40,468 nucleotides of DNA from contig RDOA01000032.1 in NCBI GenBank assembly GCA_011364925.1, positions 1 through 40,468 of the forward strand, given 5' to 3'. The stretch is from Promethearchaeota archaeon (GTDB taxonomy: Archaea; Asgardarchaeota; Lokiarchaeia; Sigyniarchaeales; SOKP01). Under the pieces are notes generated by a model. It saw only the letters and a list, made by a program, of their open reading frames with translations. It did no database searches and was not told the DNA's origin. This document shows positions 8,011-16,061 of this stretch, piece after piece. How positions within the stretch are numbered: the stretch's first letter is position 1; each line of letters starts with the position of its first letter. The position numbers were made by a program, and so were the translations under genes.

Positions 8011-8210
8011 AACAATCATAAGGTTTTAGTAAAATTATTCAACATTAGAGCCTTTCTGAATCTCTAGATAACTAGGTATTTTTTAGGATTAGACTCAAAA
8101 ATCAGAATTCTTATACAATTAAATCGTTTATTTAAATGCACTTTTTAAAGTCTAATAAAATTTATAAAAAAATAGTCTATTAATATATAAGAAGCAAAAT
8201 AATTATTGAG

Positions 8211-8669
8211 ATGAGGTTAGGATTGGTCAAAGAAGTAAAATTAAGGAATGGAACTGTTGTTGAATTTGACGAACATGAACCCGATACTCTTTATGAGACG
8301 ATAATTCGTGAAGTGTTAATACCAAGATATCAGGAGAATAATGATTGGAACTTAACGATAAATATTATTATAGAGGAAATGAACGAACTCATAACTAAAT
8401 ATGAATTGGATCCAAAATTAAAACTAGGATTGTTAAATCAAGTAGAAGTGCATTTAGATAAAGAGATTGAAGAGTTAACAGGATGCGATAAAATTGAAAT
8501 TCTTTTCTTGAACATGGATGATTATGTTGAAGACATTGAGAGATTAATTTCTTCCGGGAAAGATAAACAAGAGTTAAGGAACGATATGGCTAATCTAATA
8601 TTTCCTCTCACCGTTTTTGAGTTAGGCGAGCTTTTTATCTATTTAGGGAGAAGAGCTTTTTTAAAATAA
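8211..8669 (+). CDS. Hypothetical acidic protein
   Basis: An unrecognised 152-residue protein. A short beta start (LVKEVKLRNGTVVEFDEHE) is followed by acidic amphipathic helices (IIEEMNELITKYELDPKLKL, HLDKEIEELTG). There are no membrane helices, cysteine motifs or catalytic signatures. ATG 8211 follows an AT-rich tract with a TATA-like TTAATATATAAG at 8180-8191, about 25 nt before the start, consistent with a leaderless message. It lies 68 nt before the hydrolase gene on the same strand, so a shared transcript is possible but not shown. Confidence 0.55.
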   Translation: MRLGLVKEVKLRNGTVVEFDEHEPDTLYETIIREVLIPRYQENNDWNLTINIIIEEMNELITKYELDPKLKLGLLNQVEVHLDKEIEELTGCDKIEILFLNMDDYVEDIERLISSGKDKQELRNDMANLIFPLTVFELGELFIYLGRRAFLK

Positions 8670-8737
8670 TACGATTTAGTCACATTGTAGACCGTTAAAT
8701 TCAAAAAATTTTATCTTTATATAATTTTTAAAATATT

Positions 8738-10741
8738 ATGCCACGAAATTTTGATCCTAAAGAAATAAGGATCGGTTTGAAATTACCAATTTTAATAGCT
8801 CCTCTGAATTCGATTTTCATTAGGATGTCATTTTTAGTAGATTACATAGGTTCTCCTTTATTTAAAATATTTAAGCTTATAGGACGCGTTACTCGGCTTC
8901 GTAGAATTAATTTTCTTCCCGAAAACGATGTGAGAAGAGTAAAAGAAGTTTTAATTGAATTAGAAGATGGTGGCAAATTAGCTACTGATGTTTATCTCCC
9001 TAAATATATTTACGATAAAAAAGGCAAAGAAGCAACGATTCTATTGAGATTACCGTACTGGAAAAATCGACTTAGCATCTTAGGTTATTTCTTGGCATCT
9101 AAGGGTTATGTTGCTGTTATTCAAGACATTCGAGGATGCGCTAGCTCGAGCGACTATGGCACTAATTCGCTTTACATATATGAACGAAAAGATGGATTAG
9201 ACACTTTAAGGTGGATAACAAAACGATTTTGGTACAATGGAAAAATCGGAATGTGGGGATTGTCATATTTAGGGATAACACAGTTAGCTGTATCTTGGGA
9301 TAATGATAATCTAATTACGTGTTTAAATCCTATTCATAGTTCTTTTTCAAATGTGTTTTGGCATCCTAAAGGATTATATCCAATTGGACTATCTGGCGCA
9401 GTTTATTTGATAATGCTCTCGACTGCTACGATGAAAAACTTATCGTCTATGGATTTTGATAAATGGGATAAGAATGGACTTTATAAAAAACTGATTTTTA
9501 ATCCTTCAAATAGCTTTTATAACGAACCACTTAAGATTAAAAAACCTAAATTATCAGATTTGGCAAGCATTGAAAGTCCTAAATACATAATAAAATTGAT
9601 GAATAGTGTTTATAAAACTAATGTTGATGTATCAAAAAAGGATCAAGGCTCATTTTTAAGTCTCATAAAGAAAATCTTTTATGACAGGGAACTCCTTCAA
9701 AACTATGATTTATCTCCTTACGTTTTTGGGTTGGATTACAAATTTAATTCTCCTATGCTATTTATTGGAGGGTGGTATGATATGTTCATAGAGCATATGA
9801 TGCGAGATGTGATGCTAATTCAAGAAACCGCCCCCAATTTTTTTAAGGATAAATTTAAAATGATTATAGGCCCTTGGTCCCATATAAACATGGAAAAGTT
9901 GTTTATTAAGCCTTTAAAATATTCGAATCTAAAAGATGATTTTACTTTCTTCAAAACAATACTCCCTTTTTGGTGGTACGATTCGTGTCTAAAAGGAGAA
10001 TCGTCAAAATTGCCAGAAACACCTCCAATTAAAGCTTTTATATTAAATAAAAATGTGTGGAGACCATTTACCAAATGGCCACCTTCTTCAGCAAATTTGA
10101 ACTTATATATGCACTCAAACGGTAAAGGTAACAGTTCACTAGGTGACGGAGTACTCTCAAAAAACTTGCCAGAACAAGAAGCCTCCGATATTTTCCAATT
10201 CGACCCTTCTGATCCCGTAATAACTAAAGGTGGGAGAAATTTATTCTTACTAAGCGGTCCGCAAGATCAGACGACTATCGAAAAAAGGGACGATGTTTTA
10301 GTATATACTACGAAATCTCTCGAAAAAGGATTAGAAATTATAGGGGAAGTTAAAATCATTCTATTTGCATCAACCACCGCAGAAGATACAGACTTTATGG
10401 TAAAATTAGTTGATGTTTATCCAAATGATAAAAAAGCTATAAATATATTAGATTCTGGAATTAGAACTCGTTATCTCAATGGAGACTTAGATAATCCTTC
10501 GTTCATTACACCATACAAAATATATAAATATGAAATAGCTATAGGAACAACTGCTATTTATTTTCCTAAGAAGCATAAAATTCGTGTGGAAATCTCATCT
10601 AGTAACTTCCCTCGGTTTGATGTAAATTCCAATCTTGCTGGGAAGAAGAGCGAGAAAAAGTATGAAATTGCAACTCAAACGATTTATCACGATAAGGAAT
10701 ATCCCTCTCATTTAATCCTTCCCATATTTAGCGAAGAATAA
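8738..10741 (+). CDS. CocE/NonD-type S15 alpha/beta hydrolase
   Basis: A 667-residue serine hydrolase of the X-Pro dipeptidyl-peptidase/cocaine-esterase family. Catalytic Ser176 sits in MWGLSYLG, Asp348 in GGWYDMF and His382 in GPWSH, the expected order and spacing. The oxyanion region AVIQDIRGC (126-134) is present. After the catalytic domain comes the beta-rich PepX_C domain (about 430-660; for example LVYTTKSLEKGLEIIGEV). The N-terminal 60 residues are an extra hydrophobic and basic segment (LPILIAPLNSIFIRMSFLV), possibly a membrane association region rather than a cleaved signal. Likely an ester or amide hydrolase; the substrate is unknown. Confidence 0.85.
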   Translation: MPRNFDPKEIRIGLKLPILIAPLNSIFIRMSFLVDYIGSPLFKIFKLIGRVTRLRRINFLPENDVRRVKEVLIELEDGGKLATDVYLPKYIYDKKGKEATILLRLPYWKNRLSILGYFLASKGYVAVIQDIRGCASSSDYGTNSLYIYERKDGLDTLRWITKRFWYNGKIGMWGLSYLGITQLAVSWDNDNLITCLNPIHSSFSNVFWHPKGLYPIGLSGAVYLIMLSTATMKNLSSMDFDKWDKNGLYKKLIFNPSNSFYNEPLKIKKPKLSDLASIESPKYIIKLMNSVYKTNVDVSKKDQGSFLSLIKKIFYDRELLQNYDLSPYVFGLDYKFNSPMLFIGGWYDMFIEHMMRDVMLIQETAPNFFKDKFKMIIGPWSHINMEKLFIKPLKYSNLKDDFTFFKTILPFWWYDSCLKGESSKLPETPPIKAFILNKNVWRPFTKWPPSSANLNLYMHSNGKGNSSLGDGVLSKNLPEQEASDIFQFDPSDPVITKGGRNLFLLSGPQDQTTIEKRDDVLVYTTKSLEKGLEIIGEVKIILFASTTAEDTDFMVKLVDVYPNDKKAINILDSGIRTRYLNGDLDNPSFITPYKIYKYEIAIGTTAIYFPKKHKIRVEISSSNFPRFDVNSNLAGKKSEKKYEIATQTIYHDKEYPSHLILPIFSEE

Positions 10742-10770
10742 TTACATTAGCTAACAGTTTAACATTTTTT

Positions 10771-11568
10771 CTACTTTAATTCTACAAGTTTAGCTGTTTT
10801 ATAAAGATAATTGAAGTAATAATTGCTAGCCGGCCCAAAAGCGATGTGATCTGTATCCACACCAAAATAACTCATTCCCTTAAAAATTTCCTGAGTTAAA
10901 ATAATAAACGCTTCTTCCCCTTCATCCATTACGATACTAGTTCCAAAAACTTGGTCGCGGGAGCAAACCTCACAAACTTGAGAGTATTTTCGAATGATTT
11001 CCTTAAATTTATCGTCTTCTAACGCATGTTCCTCGATTAACAATTTAATATCTATTACTCCACGAGCTCTAGCTTTTTTAATATCGTCATAAAAAATCTC
11101 TAAAAATTCATAATAGGGCGCTACAATATAAAGAGAATTTTTAGCGTGTTCAATAATCTTCAAACTTCTGTTTATACATACATCTCTTCCACGATGAATG
11201 TATAATGCTACTTTTATTGGTGTGTCGTGCGATTCATAAATAGGTGTTAAACTTCTAATAATATCATTGCTATGCTTGTCAAATTGGACGTTGTATTGTT
11301 TTTTAGCAATAATCAATGCCTCATCTGGACTTTTGGCAAAATATCTGCTAGGACGGGATTCCTCTTCCTTGATAATCCACTTCTTCTCTTTTTCTAATTG
11401 GGTTAAAATATTGTATATTCTTGAGTAAGGCACAGCACTGGTATCAGATAACTCCCTTGCGTCCATAGGTCCTTTTGAGATCAGAGTTAAGTAAATAGCA
11501 ATCTCATAATCGGTGAGTCCTATGGCTCGTAAAGCATCCTTAACATTATCGGGAGTTTCATTCGACAT
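10771..11568 (-). CDS. TrmB-family transcriptional regulator
   Basis: A 265-residue archaeal regulator. The N-terminal winged helix (about 10-90) has the family text LRAIGLTDYEIAIYLTLI followed by SAVPYSRIYNILTQLE, the DNA-recognition helix. The C-terminal part (about 115-260) resembles the phospholipase-D-like effector domain of TrmB proteins (IEHAKNSLYIVAPY, IKLLIEE), but no HKD catalytic motif is seen, so a ligand-binding role is expected. TrmB proteins usually control sugar uptake or metabolism; no sugar transporter is adjacent. It converges with the hydrolase gene (29-nt gap), so its target is not obvious. ATG start at 11568. Confidence 0.8.
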   Translation of the reverse strand: MSNETPDNVKDALRAIGLTDYEIAIYLTLISKGPMDARELSDTSAVPYSRIYNILTQLEKEKKWIIKEEESRPSRYFAKSPDEALIIAKKQYNVQFDKHSNDIIRSLTPIYESHDTPIKVALYIHRGRDVCINRSLKIIEHAKNSLYIVAPYYEFLEIFYDDIKKARARGVIDIKLLIEEHALEDDKFKEIIRKYSQVCEVCSRDQVFGTSIVMDEGEEAFIILTQEIFKGMSYFGVDTDHIAFGPASNYYFNYLYKTAKLVELK

Positions 11569-11695
11569 AATTAAGTGATTACAATCAAAATAATGTAATT
11601 AAAGAGGTTTTAAACACTTATAAGAATTTTGTTAATTAATATACTAGATAATGCTACATACTATATATATTATTATTAGTATTAATTTTATTAAC

Positions 11696-11737
11696 CCTTG
11701 CAAGGTTAGTCATCTTGCGGCTAAGATTTTTCCGCAA
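11696..11737. terminator. Two hairpins downstream of the small membrane protein
   Basis: CCTTGCAAGG (11696-11705) is a 10-bp perfect palindrome. TTGCGG (11715-11720) pairs with CCGCAA (11732-11737). They lie 56-97 nt past the stop of the minus-strand 47-residue gene and upstream of the TrmB start. Read on the minus strand they could end that transcript, but there is no strong T run after them. A regulatory or RNA role is an alternative. Confidence 0.3.
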
Positions 11738-11792
11738 AAATCATCCTTTTTTACTTCAAATATAAACTTACCATAATATTGCATATATTAGG

Positions 11793-11936
11793 TCATCCTC
11801 CTCCTGTGTCTTCGAGCGATACATAATAATAGATAATCAGTGATATCAATATGGCAGAAGTAATAATCAGCGCAGTGAGCACGATATAGAGGATGATTCT
11901 ATTTACTTTCCTATTTTCAACTACTTTTAACGGCAT
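11793..11936 (-). CDS. Small single-pass membrane protein, 47 aa
   Basis: I translated this by hand from ATG 11936 to TGA at 11793. The protein has a basic N-terminal segment (KVVENRKVNR), one strongly hydrophobic helix (about 14-38, rich in Ile and Leu), then a short acidic/glycine tail ending EDTGGG. By the positive-inside rule the N terminus is in the cytoplasm and the tail outside. A TATA-like TATATATAAAAA on the minus strand at about 11968-11957 is roughly 25 nt before the ATG, which supports real, leaderless expression. No family is recognised. It is divergent from the radical SAM gene. Confidence 0.6.
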   Translation of the reverse strand: MPLKVVENRKVNRIILYIVLTALIITSAILISLIIYYYVSLEDTGGG

Positions 11937-12049
11937 AAGAAAAGTCTTATTTTATTTTTTATATATATTAATCTCAGAGATATTTATAGCTTTTTCAAAT
12001 ATTAAGATTAGATTATATTCTCAAAATAGTAGAGTGTTGAAAGATTAAA

Positions 12050-12865
12050 ATGAAGACTACCCTTCGAGAGGCTAAAAGCATTATTACAAAGAGTAATATT
12101 CCCGAAATTGATTTTGTTATAAATCCGTATATTGGCTGCCAACATGGGTGCATCTATTGCTACGCTGAATTTATGATAAGATTTACAGGACATAAGGGAG
12201 ATAAATGGGGGCATTTCTTAGATATCAAAACATTTGATTTCAGTAAAATTAAACCTCAGAAATATGATAATACGAGAATATTATTGAGTTCAGTAACAGA
12301 TCCTTATATTCCATTAGAATTGAAATATAAAAATACTCGAAAAATCTTAGAAAATCTAGTGGGGACTAAAGCTCACATCTCAATTTTAACAAAATCAAAA
12401 TTTGTTGTGAGAGACATAGATTTATTTAAAAAATTTGATAATCTTGAAGTTGGGATATCCATTAATACTTTAGACGATGAATTCGCACAAATTATTGAAA
12501 GAGGTGCTTCTAAACCCACTGAAAGATTAAAAGCGCTTAAAGAGGTTTACGATAATGGGATCAAGACATATACATTTATATCTCCCTTTTTCCCAAAAAT
12601 AACAGATTATAAAGCCATTATACAAGAAACTCTAGACTATACTGACTCATATATGTTAGAAAATTTAAATTTTAGGCCGCATAATGCGCCAAGAATCTTT
12701 AAGGTTATTAAAGACTCTTATCCTAAATTATTACCTGTTTATGAAAAGTTTAAGAGAGATCACACTGAATGGAATTTAATAGCACTTCAGATAAAAAGCT
12801 ACTGTGATGATTTAAAGCTCAATTATAAAATCGAGTTTCATCACGGTGGATTTTCAAAAAGTTAA
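12050..12865 (+). CDS. Radical SAM protein, SPL-like
   Basis: A 271-residue iron-sulfur enzyme. The cluster motif is CX3CX2C at Cys30, Cys34 and Cys37 in NPYIGCQHGCIYCYAEF, the form seen in the spore-photoproduct-lyase-like/Rv2578c radical SAM group. Later strands LLSSVTDPYIPLE and ISILTKS match the barrel of this group. The family cleaves SAM to a 5'-deoxyadenosyl radical; most members of this subgroup have no proven reaction. Length is close to the family's 270-330. It stands alone between the small membrane gene (divergent) and a convergent gene. DNA photoproduct repair is possible but should not be assumed. Confidence 0.8.
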   Translation: MKTTLREAKSIITKSNIPEIDFVINPYIGCQHGCIYCYAEFMIRFTGHKGDKWGHFLDIKTFDFSKIKPQKYDNTRILLSSVTDPYIPLELKYKNTRKILENLVGTKAHISILTKSKFVVRDIDLFKKFDNLEVGISINTLDDEFAQIIERGASKPTERLKALKEVYDNGIKTYTFISPFFPKITDYKAIIQETLDYTDSYMLENLNFRPHNAPRIFKVIKDSYPKLLPVYEKFKRDHTEWNLIALQIKSYCDDLKLNYKIEFHHGGFSKS

Positions 12866-12889
12866 GCGATAATTTGTCACTCTACATTT

Positions 12890-13378
12890 TTAATAGATTT
12901 CATTAATTTGAGCTTTTAATTGTTCGATATTATCAAAATAAAACAAACTAGAATCTTCTTTGAAAAACGGTGTTAACAATCCTCCTCTGTTCAAGACCTC
13001 GGTAATTTCCACATCTTTTCGTACAAAAACCTTTGTTTTTTTGTAATATTCCCTAAACGCGAGGATGATACCCATTTCAATCATATGACCTCCTTTATCG
13101 TGCTCTATTACCATTATTATTTCATCAGAAAATTTGGCAATAAGATCAAACTTTAAAATAAGGTTCTCGAGATGGGTGCGCCTAAATTCCTTTTCGAAAA
13201 ATCCTAAATTATTTGGATTTTCATTTATTATTTTTTGTACCTCCTGGAGATTAGGATAAGTTTCATCGCTGTATGAACCACATATGAAGATTTTATGTTT
13301 TAAAATATCGAACACTGAAAAAACGCTAATGAATTCGTCTAAAAATTCATCCCAGGCATTGTGATGAGAAATCTCCAT
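12890..13378 (-). CDS. Nucleoside deoxyribosyltransferase-like (SLOG/NDT fold) protein
   Basis: A 162-residue protein with a Rossmann-like layout: first strand and glycine loop KIFICGSYSDE, then DLIAKFSDEIIMVIEHD, then GGHMIEMGIILAFREYY. The last has the E-x-G helix position used by nucleoside deoxyribosyltransferase-like folds for nucleotide or base binding. The C terminus (SSLFYFDNIEQLKAQI) ends with a strand and helix. ATG 13378 is chosen over TTG 13402 because AGGGGG lies 7-8 nt before it on the minus strand. It is divergent from the winged-helix gene at 13552. Function could be base exchange or nucleotide-signal sensing; I cannot tell which. Confidence 0.5.
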   Translation of the reverse strand: MEISHHNAWDEFLDEFISVFSVFDILKHKIFICGSYSDETYPNLQEVQKIINENPNNLGFFEKEFRRTHLENLILKFDLIAKFSDEIIMVIEHDKGGHMIEMGIILAFREYYKKTKVFVRKDVEITEVLNRGGLLTPFFKEDSSLFYFDNIEQLKAQINEIY

Positions 13379-13440
13379 ATAATTCCCCCTAAACGATACC
13401 AAACATATTAGAGATTCATTTATGCTATAAATTATTATAT

Positions 13441-13456
13441 GTCAATAATAATTGAC
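13441..13456. promoter_or_regulatory. Inverted repeat between divergent genes
   Basis: GTCAAT-AATA-ATTGAC has 6-bp arms and a 4-nt spacer. It lies between the deoxyribosyltransferase-like gene (minus, starts 13378) and the winged-helix regulator (plus, starts 13552). A self-regulated operator for the regulator is a reasonable guess; no other copy with this arm order was found. Confidence 0.3.
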
Positions 13457-13551
13457 TCTATTAGATTTGAGTTAGATTTAAATATGAAATAACACATATT
13501 TACTTTGGAATTAAAAGAAGAATCAATTATAAATAAGAGGAGAGAGCTGAT

Positions 13552-13905
13552 TTGAAGCTTTCATCAAAATTTGAGAATAAACGAAGAGATTTAGAATTTA
13601 TATCGGAAAAAACCCGTTATAAAATATTGCTAACTTTATTGGCTGAAGACAGTCTTTCTTTTATGCAGTTAAGAGATCTCCTATCTTCAATCCCAGAAAA
13701 TAATTTAAATTATCATATAAAAATCTTGAAAGAAAATGGTTATATTAAGAACAAAAAGGTTCAAGATTATAAACGCTCTGAACCAAGATCGTTTTATTCA
13801 TTAAGTAAACATTCTATTGAACTTCTTGAAGATTTAGGACTGACTGACATAAAACCAGAATTACACGCTTTACTACATTCAACAACTGATGAAATAGGAG
13901 AATAA
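13552..13905 (+). CDS. ArsR-like winged-helix regulator
   Basis: A 117-residue DNA-binding protein. The helix-turn-helix is at about 18-65: SEKTRYKILLTLLAEDSLSF, then NNLNYHIKILKENGYI as the recognition helix and wing start. It resembles archaeal ArsR-type regulators that read the state of a neighbouring gene. No metal-binding cysteines are present. The start is TTG 13552, since no ATG occurs before residue 38 and a GAGGAGAG ribosome site lies about 8 nt upstream. It ends 4 nt from the convergent TIGR04076-like gene. The inverted repeat at 13441 may be its operator. Confidence 0.7.
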   Translation: MKLSSKFENKRRDLEFISEKTRYKILLTLLAEDSLSFMQLRDLLSSIPENNLNYHIKILKENGYIKNKKVQDYKRSEPRSFYSLSKHSIELLEDLGLTDIKPELHALLHSTTDEIGE

Positions 13906-13909
13906 AATC

Positions 13910-14236
13910 TTAAATAAACTCATCCAATCTTTCTACTTTGAAATAAACAGGTCTAAACCAATCAGAACAACCGGTAATAGCTACTCCTTTTTCTTTCATG
14001 GCTAAAATATTTCCTCCTGAAGCAATTAGATTGATATCATCTCGGATGTCTGCCCAAGCCCATTCACAAAATCCTTCAGGAACAGAGGCTAAATTATGAT
14101 TAATAACAAATTCTTGGCCAATTTCAAACTTATCACAAGCCTTCATTCCCTTGTATTCTTCTACAAGAAATTCATCTATTAAATCTTTGTTAAGCGTTTT
14201 TTTTACAATTGTAATTTTAATTTTCGGTAATTTCAT
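13910..14236 (-). CDS. TIGR04076-like small protein
   Basis: A 108-residue protein with the family pattern: KIKITIVKKTLNKDLIDEFL, then Cys and FEIGQEFVI, then PEGFCEWAWADI, then ITGCSDWFRPVYFKVERLD. The conserved cysteines in FCEWAW and GCSDWFRPV could bind metal or be redox active. The role of the family is unknown in all organisms. ATG 14236 is preferred over TTG 14242 because GGGTGATT precedes it on the minus strand at normal ribosome-site spacing. It lies downstream of the Cys-rich gene on the same strand, 88 nt away. Confidence 0.65.
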   Translation of the reverse strand: MKLPKIKITIVKKTLNKDLIDEFLVEEYKGMKACDKFEIGQEFVINHNLASVPEGFCEWAWADIRDDINLIASGGNILAMKEKGVAITGCSDWFRPVYFKVERLDEFI

Positions 14237-14324
14237 TCTCAATCACCCGTAATTATTATTAAATTTTTATTTCCTCTGTTAATTTATCAGATGAAATAGG
14301 AGAATAAATCTTTTCTTTCAATAA

Positions 14325-15323
14325 CTATAACCTCATAGTGTTTAAGAATTTATCTGGTATTTCTACGGAGAACCTACATTCGAAATCTCCATTAAGAGCA
14401 GTTTTTATAGGTAAGACTTTTACTGGCTGCTCAAAAACCTGGTCCCAGTATAATTTATACCAACCAGCACTACAATGACAGAAAGAATTTGATATAGAAT
14501 CATCAGTCCCTTCTTTTAAGGCTCCTCTAACCCAAGGGCAATAACAAAGATAGAATCTTTTCAATTTATCATCCTTAGAGTTTAAAAATTTCTTGGTTTG
14601 ATAGGGAATTTTGCTAATATAAATGAAATTTCCATTTCTTATTCCAGCACCATATATTTGGTTACTTCTTATAAGATCGATTACTTCGTCAGTTACTCTC
14701 TGTGCAAATTCTAAAGTGCCTTCATCTCTGTGTTTCTCAAGTCGCTTTATTATATCTTGGTATTTTTTAAGCAAAAAACCATCAATTCCTAATTCAGCTA
14801 GCAGTTTTTTATCCCCTTCGATATCATCAGGAGGACGCCCGTGAAGGCAAGGGGAAAGAAGCTCGATGAGGGATTCTTGACCAAGTTTATCTTCTATTCT
14901 TCTCAAAATGGTTTTAGTAAAATCAGGTTTTTTTTCTGGATGCACTCCTAACGGAGGAATCTCTAAATCTTTAAAGATCTCATCCCTAGTTTGTACTCCA
15001 TGAACCTCTGCGATTCTCGAAGATAAATTATCCATAGCATCATAGGACTCTACAATATTTATTGTTTCAGTGATGAATTCATCCATCTTGGCGTATCTCG
15101 CATAACTTAAAATGGCTCGAAGAAAATTAATTACAGAATTTCTATCTGTAGAGACTAAGTATTCGGTATATTCCACTAATTTATTAGGATTAACTGTGTT
15201 AAGAGTCAAGTTTTCATTTTTTAGATAAGCATTGTAATCTCTCAGTTTTGAAAGAAAGAGTTTTATTACATTTGTTTCAAGTTTGTTCTCTTTCAAAAAT
15301 TTTTGAAAATTCCTTTCATTCAT
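14325..15323 (-). CDS. Cys-rich C-terminal domain protein with integrase-SAM-like N terminus
   Basis: A 332-residue fusion. Residues 1-100 look like the helical core-binding (SAM-like) domain of tyrosine recombinases: VIKLFLSKLRDYNAYLKN, LVEYTEYLVS and FLRAILSYARYAKMDEF. No recombinase catalytic domain follows. The C-terminal part has CYCPWV (Cys260, Cys262), FCHCSAGWYKLYW (Cys282, Cys284) and GDFECRFSV (Cys316), a pattern I associate with uncharacterised DUF6144-like or V4R/thiazoline-hydrolase-like proteins. The cysteines suggest metal or small-molecule binding. ATG start 15323. The combination is unusual; function is unknown. Confidence 0.55.
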   Translation of the reverse strand: MNERNFQKFLKENKLETNVIKLFLSKLRDYNAYLKNENLTLNTVNPNKLVEYTEYLVSTDRNSVINFLRAILSYARYAKMDEFITETINIVESYDAMDNLSSRIAEVHGVQTRDEIFKDLEIPPLGVHPEKKPDFTKTILRRIEDKLGQESLIELLSPCLHGRPPDDIEGDKKLLAELGIDGFLLKKYQDIIKRLEKHRDEGTLEFAQRVTDEVIDLIRSNQIYGAGIRNGNFIYISKIPYQTKKFLNSKDDKLKRFYLCYCPWVRGALKEGTDDSISNSFCHCSAGWYKLYWDQVFEQPVKVLPIKTALNGDFECRFSVEIPDKFLNTMRL

Positions 15324-15451
15324 TCTCTAAAGATATCATTGTATCCTAATAAGGTTTTTTCCATGAATGCAAACCTAAGCTCAATAAATCCATCATTGAG
15401 TAATTGATTTCTAAATTAAAAACAGTTAAGTTAAAAGGAATAATTCTATTA

Positions 15452-15461
15452 TTTTATAAAA
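15452..15461 (+). promoter_or_regulatory. TATA box of the FKBP gene
   Basis: TTTTATAAAA is centred about 26 nt before the ATG at 15483, the distance expected for a leaderless archaeal transcript. Confidence 0.5.
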
Positions 15462-15482
15462 AACATACTAGTTGGATTTAGC

Positions 15483-15968
15483 ATGGCTATAAAGATCGGC
15501 GATATCATTAAGGTTGAATACGAAGGACGATTAGAGGATAGAACTATATTCGATTCAACTGAACTTCAAGGAGGGGAGCCCTTAAAGTTTGAAGTTGGAG
15601 CTAGAATGCTGATTCGAGGATTTGATGATTCTGTCATTGGTAAAGAAGTAGGAGATGAGTACGAAATTACTTTAACCCCTTCTGAAGCTTATGGTGAGAT
15701 TGATCCTCTCTTAGTTCAAACTGTTAGCTCAGATCAATTACCAGAAGATTTAGATCCCGAAGTCGGAATGATGCTTGGAGTCGGGGACGCTAACGGGACC
15801 CACTCAATGGCTTGGGTAAAAGAAGTTGATGATGAATTTATCACTATTGATATGAACCATCCTCTAGCGGGAAAGACGCTTCATTTCAAAATTAAAATTT
15901 TAGAAACTGGTTGCGAACCAGATCCACCAGATGTTCATGAGTGTGGATGTGGTTGTAATGATCATTAA
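15483..15968 (+). CDS. FKBP-type peptidyl-prolyl isomerase, SlyD-like
   Basis: A 161-residue cytosolic folding helper that speeds proline isomerisation. The FKBP half is at the ends of residues 1-140 (VEYEGRLEDRTIFDSTE; MLIRGFDDSVIGKEVGDEYE; EAYGE). The chaperone 'insert in flap' lies at about 70-125 (LPEDLDPEVGMML...ITIDMNHPLAGKTL), as in archaeal and SlyD enzymes. The last residues are a Cys/His tail, HECGCGCNDH, resembling the nickel-binding tail of SlyD though much shorter. It is complete for the short archaeal class. It has its own promoter and lies upstream of the acyl-transferase gene by 93 nt. Confidence 0.9.
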   Translation: MAIKIGDIIKVEYEGRLEDRTIFDSTELQGGEPLKFEVGARMLIRGFDDSVIGKEVGDEYEITLTPSEAYGEIDPLLVQTVSSDQLPEDLDPEVGMMLGVGDANGTHSMAWVKEVDDEFITIDMNHPLAGKTLHFKIKILETGCEPDPPDVHECGCGCNDH

Positions 15969-16061
15969 ATAAGATTGTATCGTTAATAATCATTTTTTTA
16001 TTTCTCTTTGTATGATATGAAAAATTGAATTTATTTATCTTAAATTATTATAGAACTAGAT

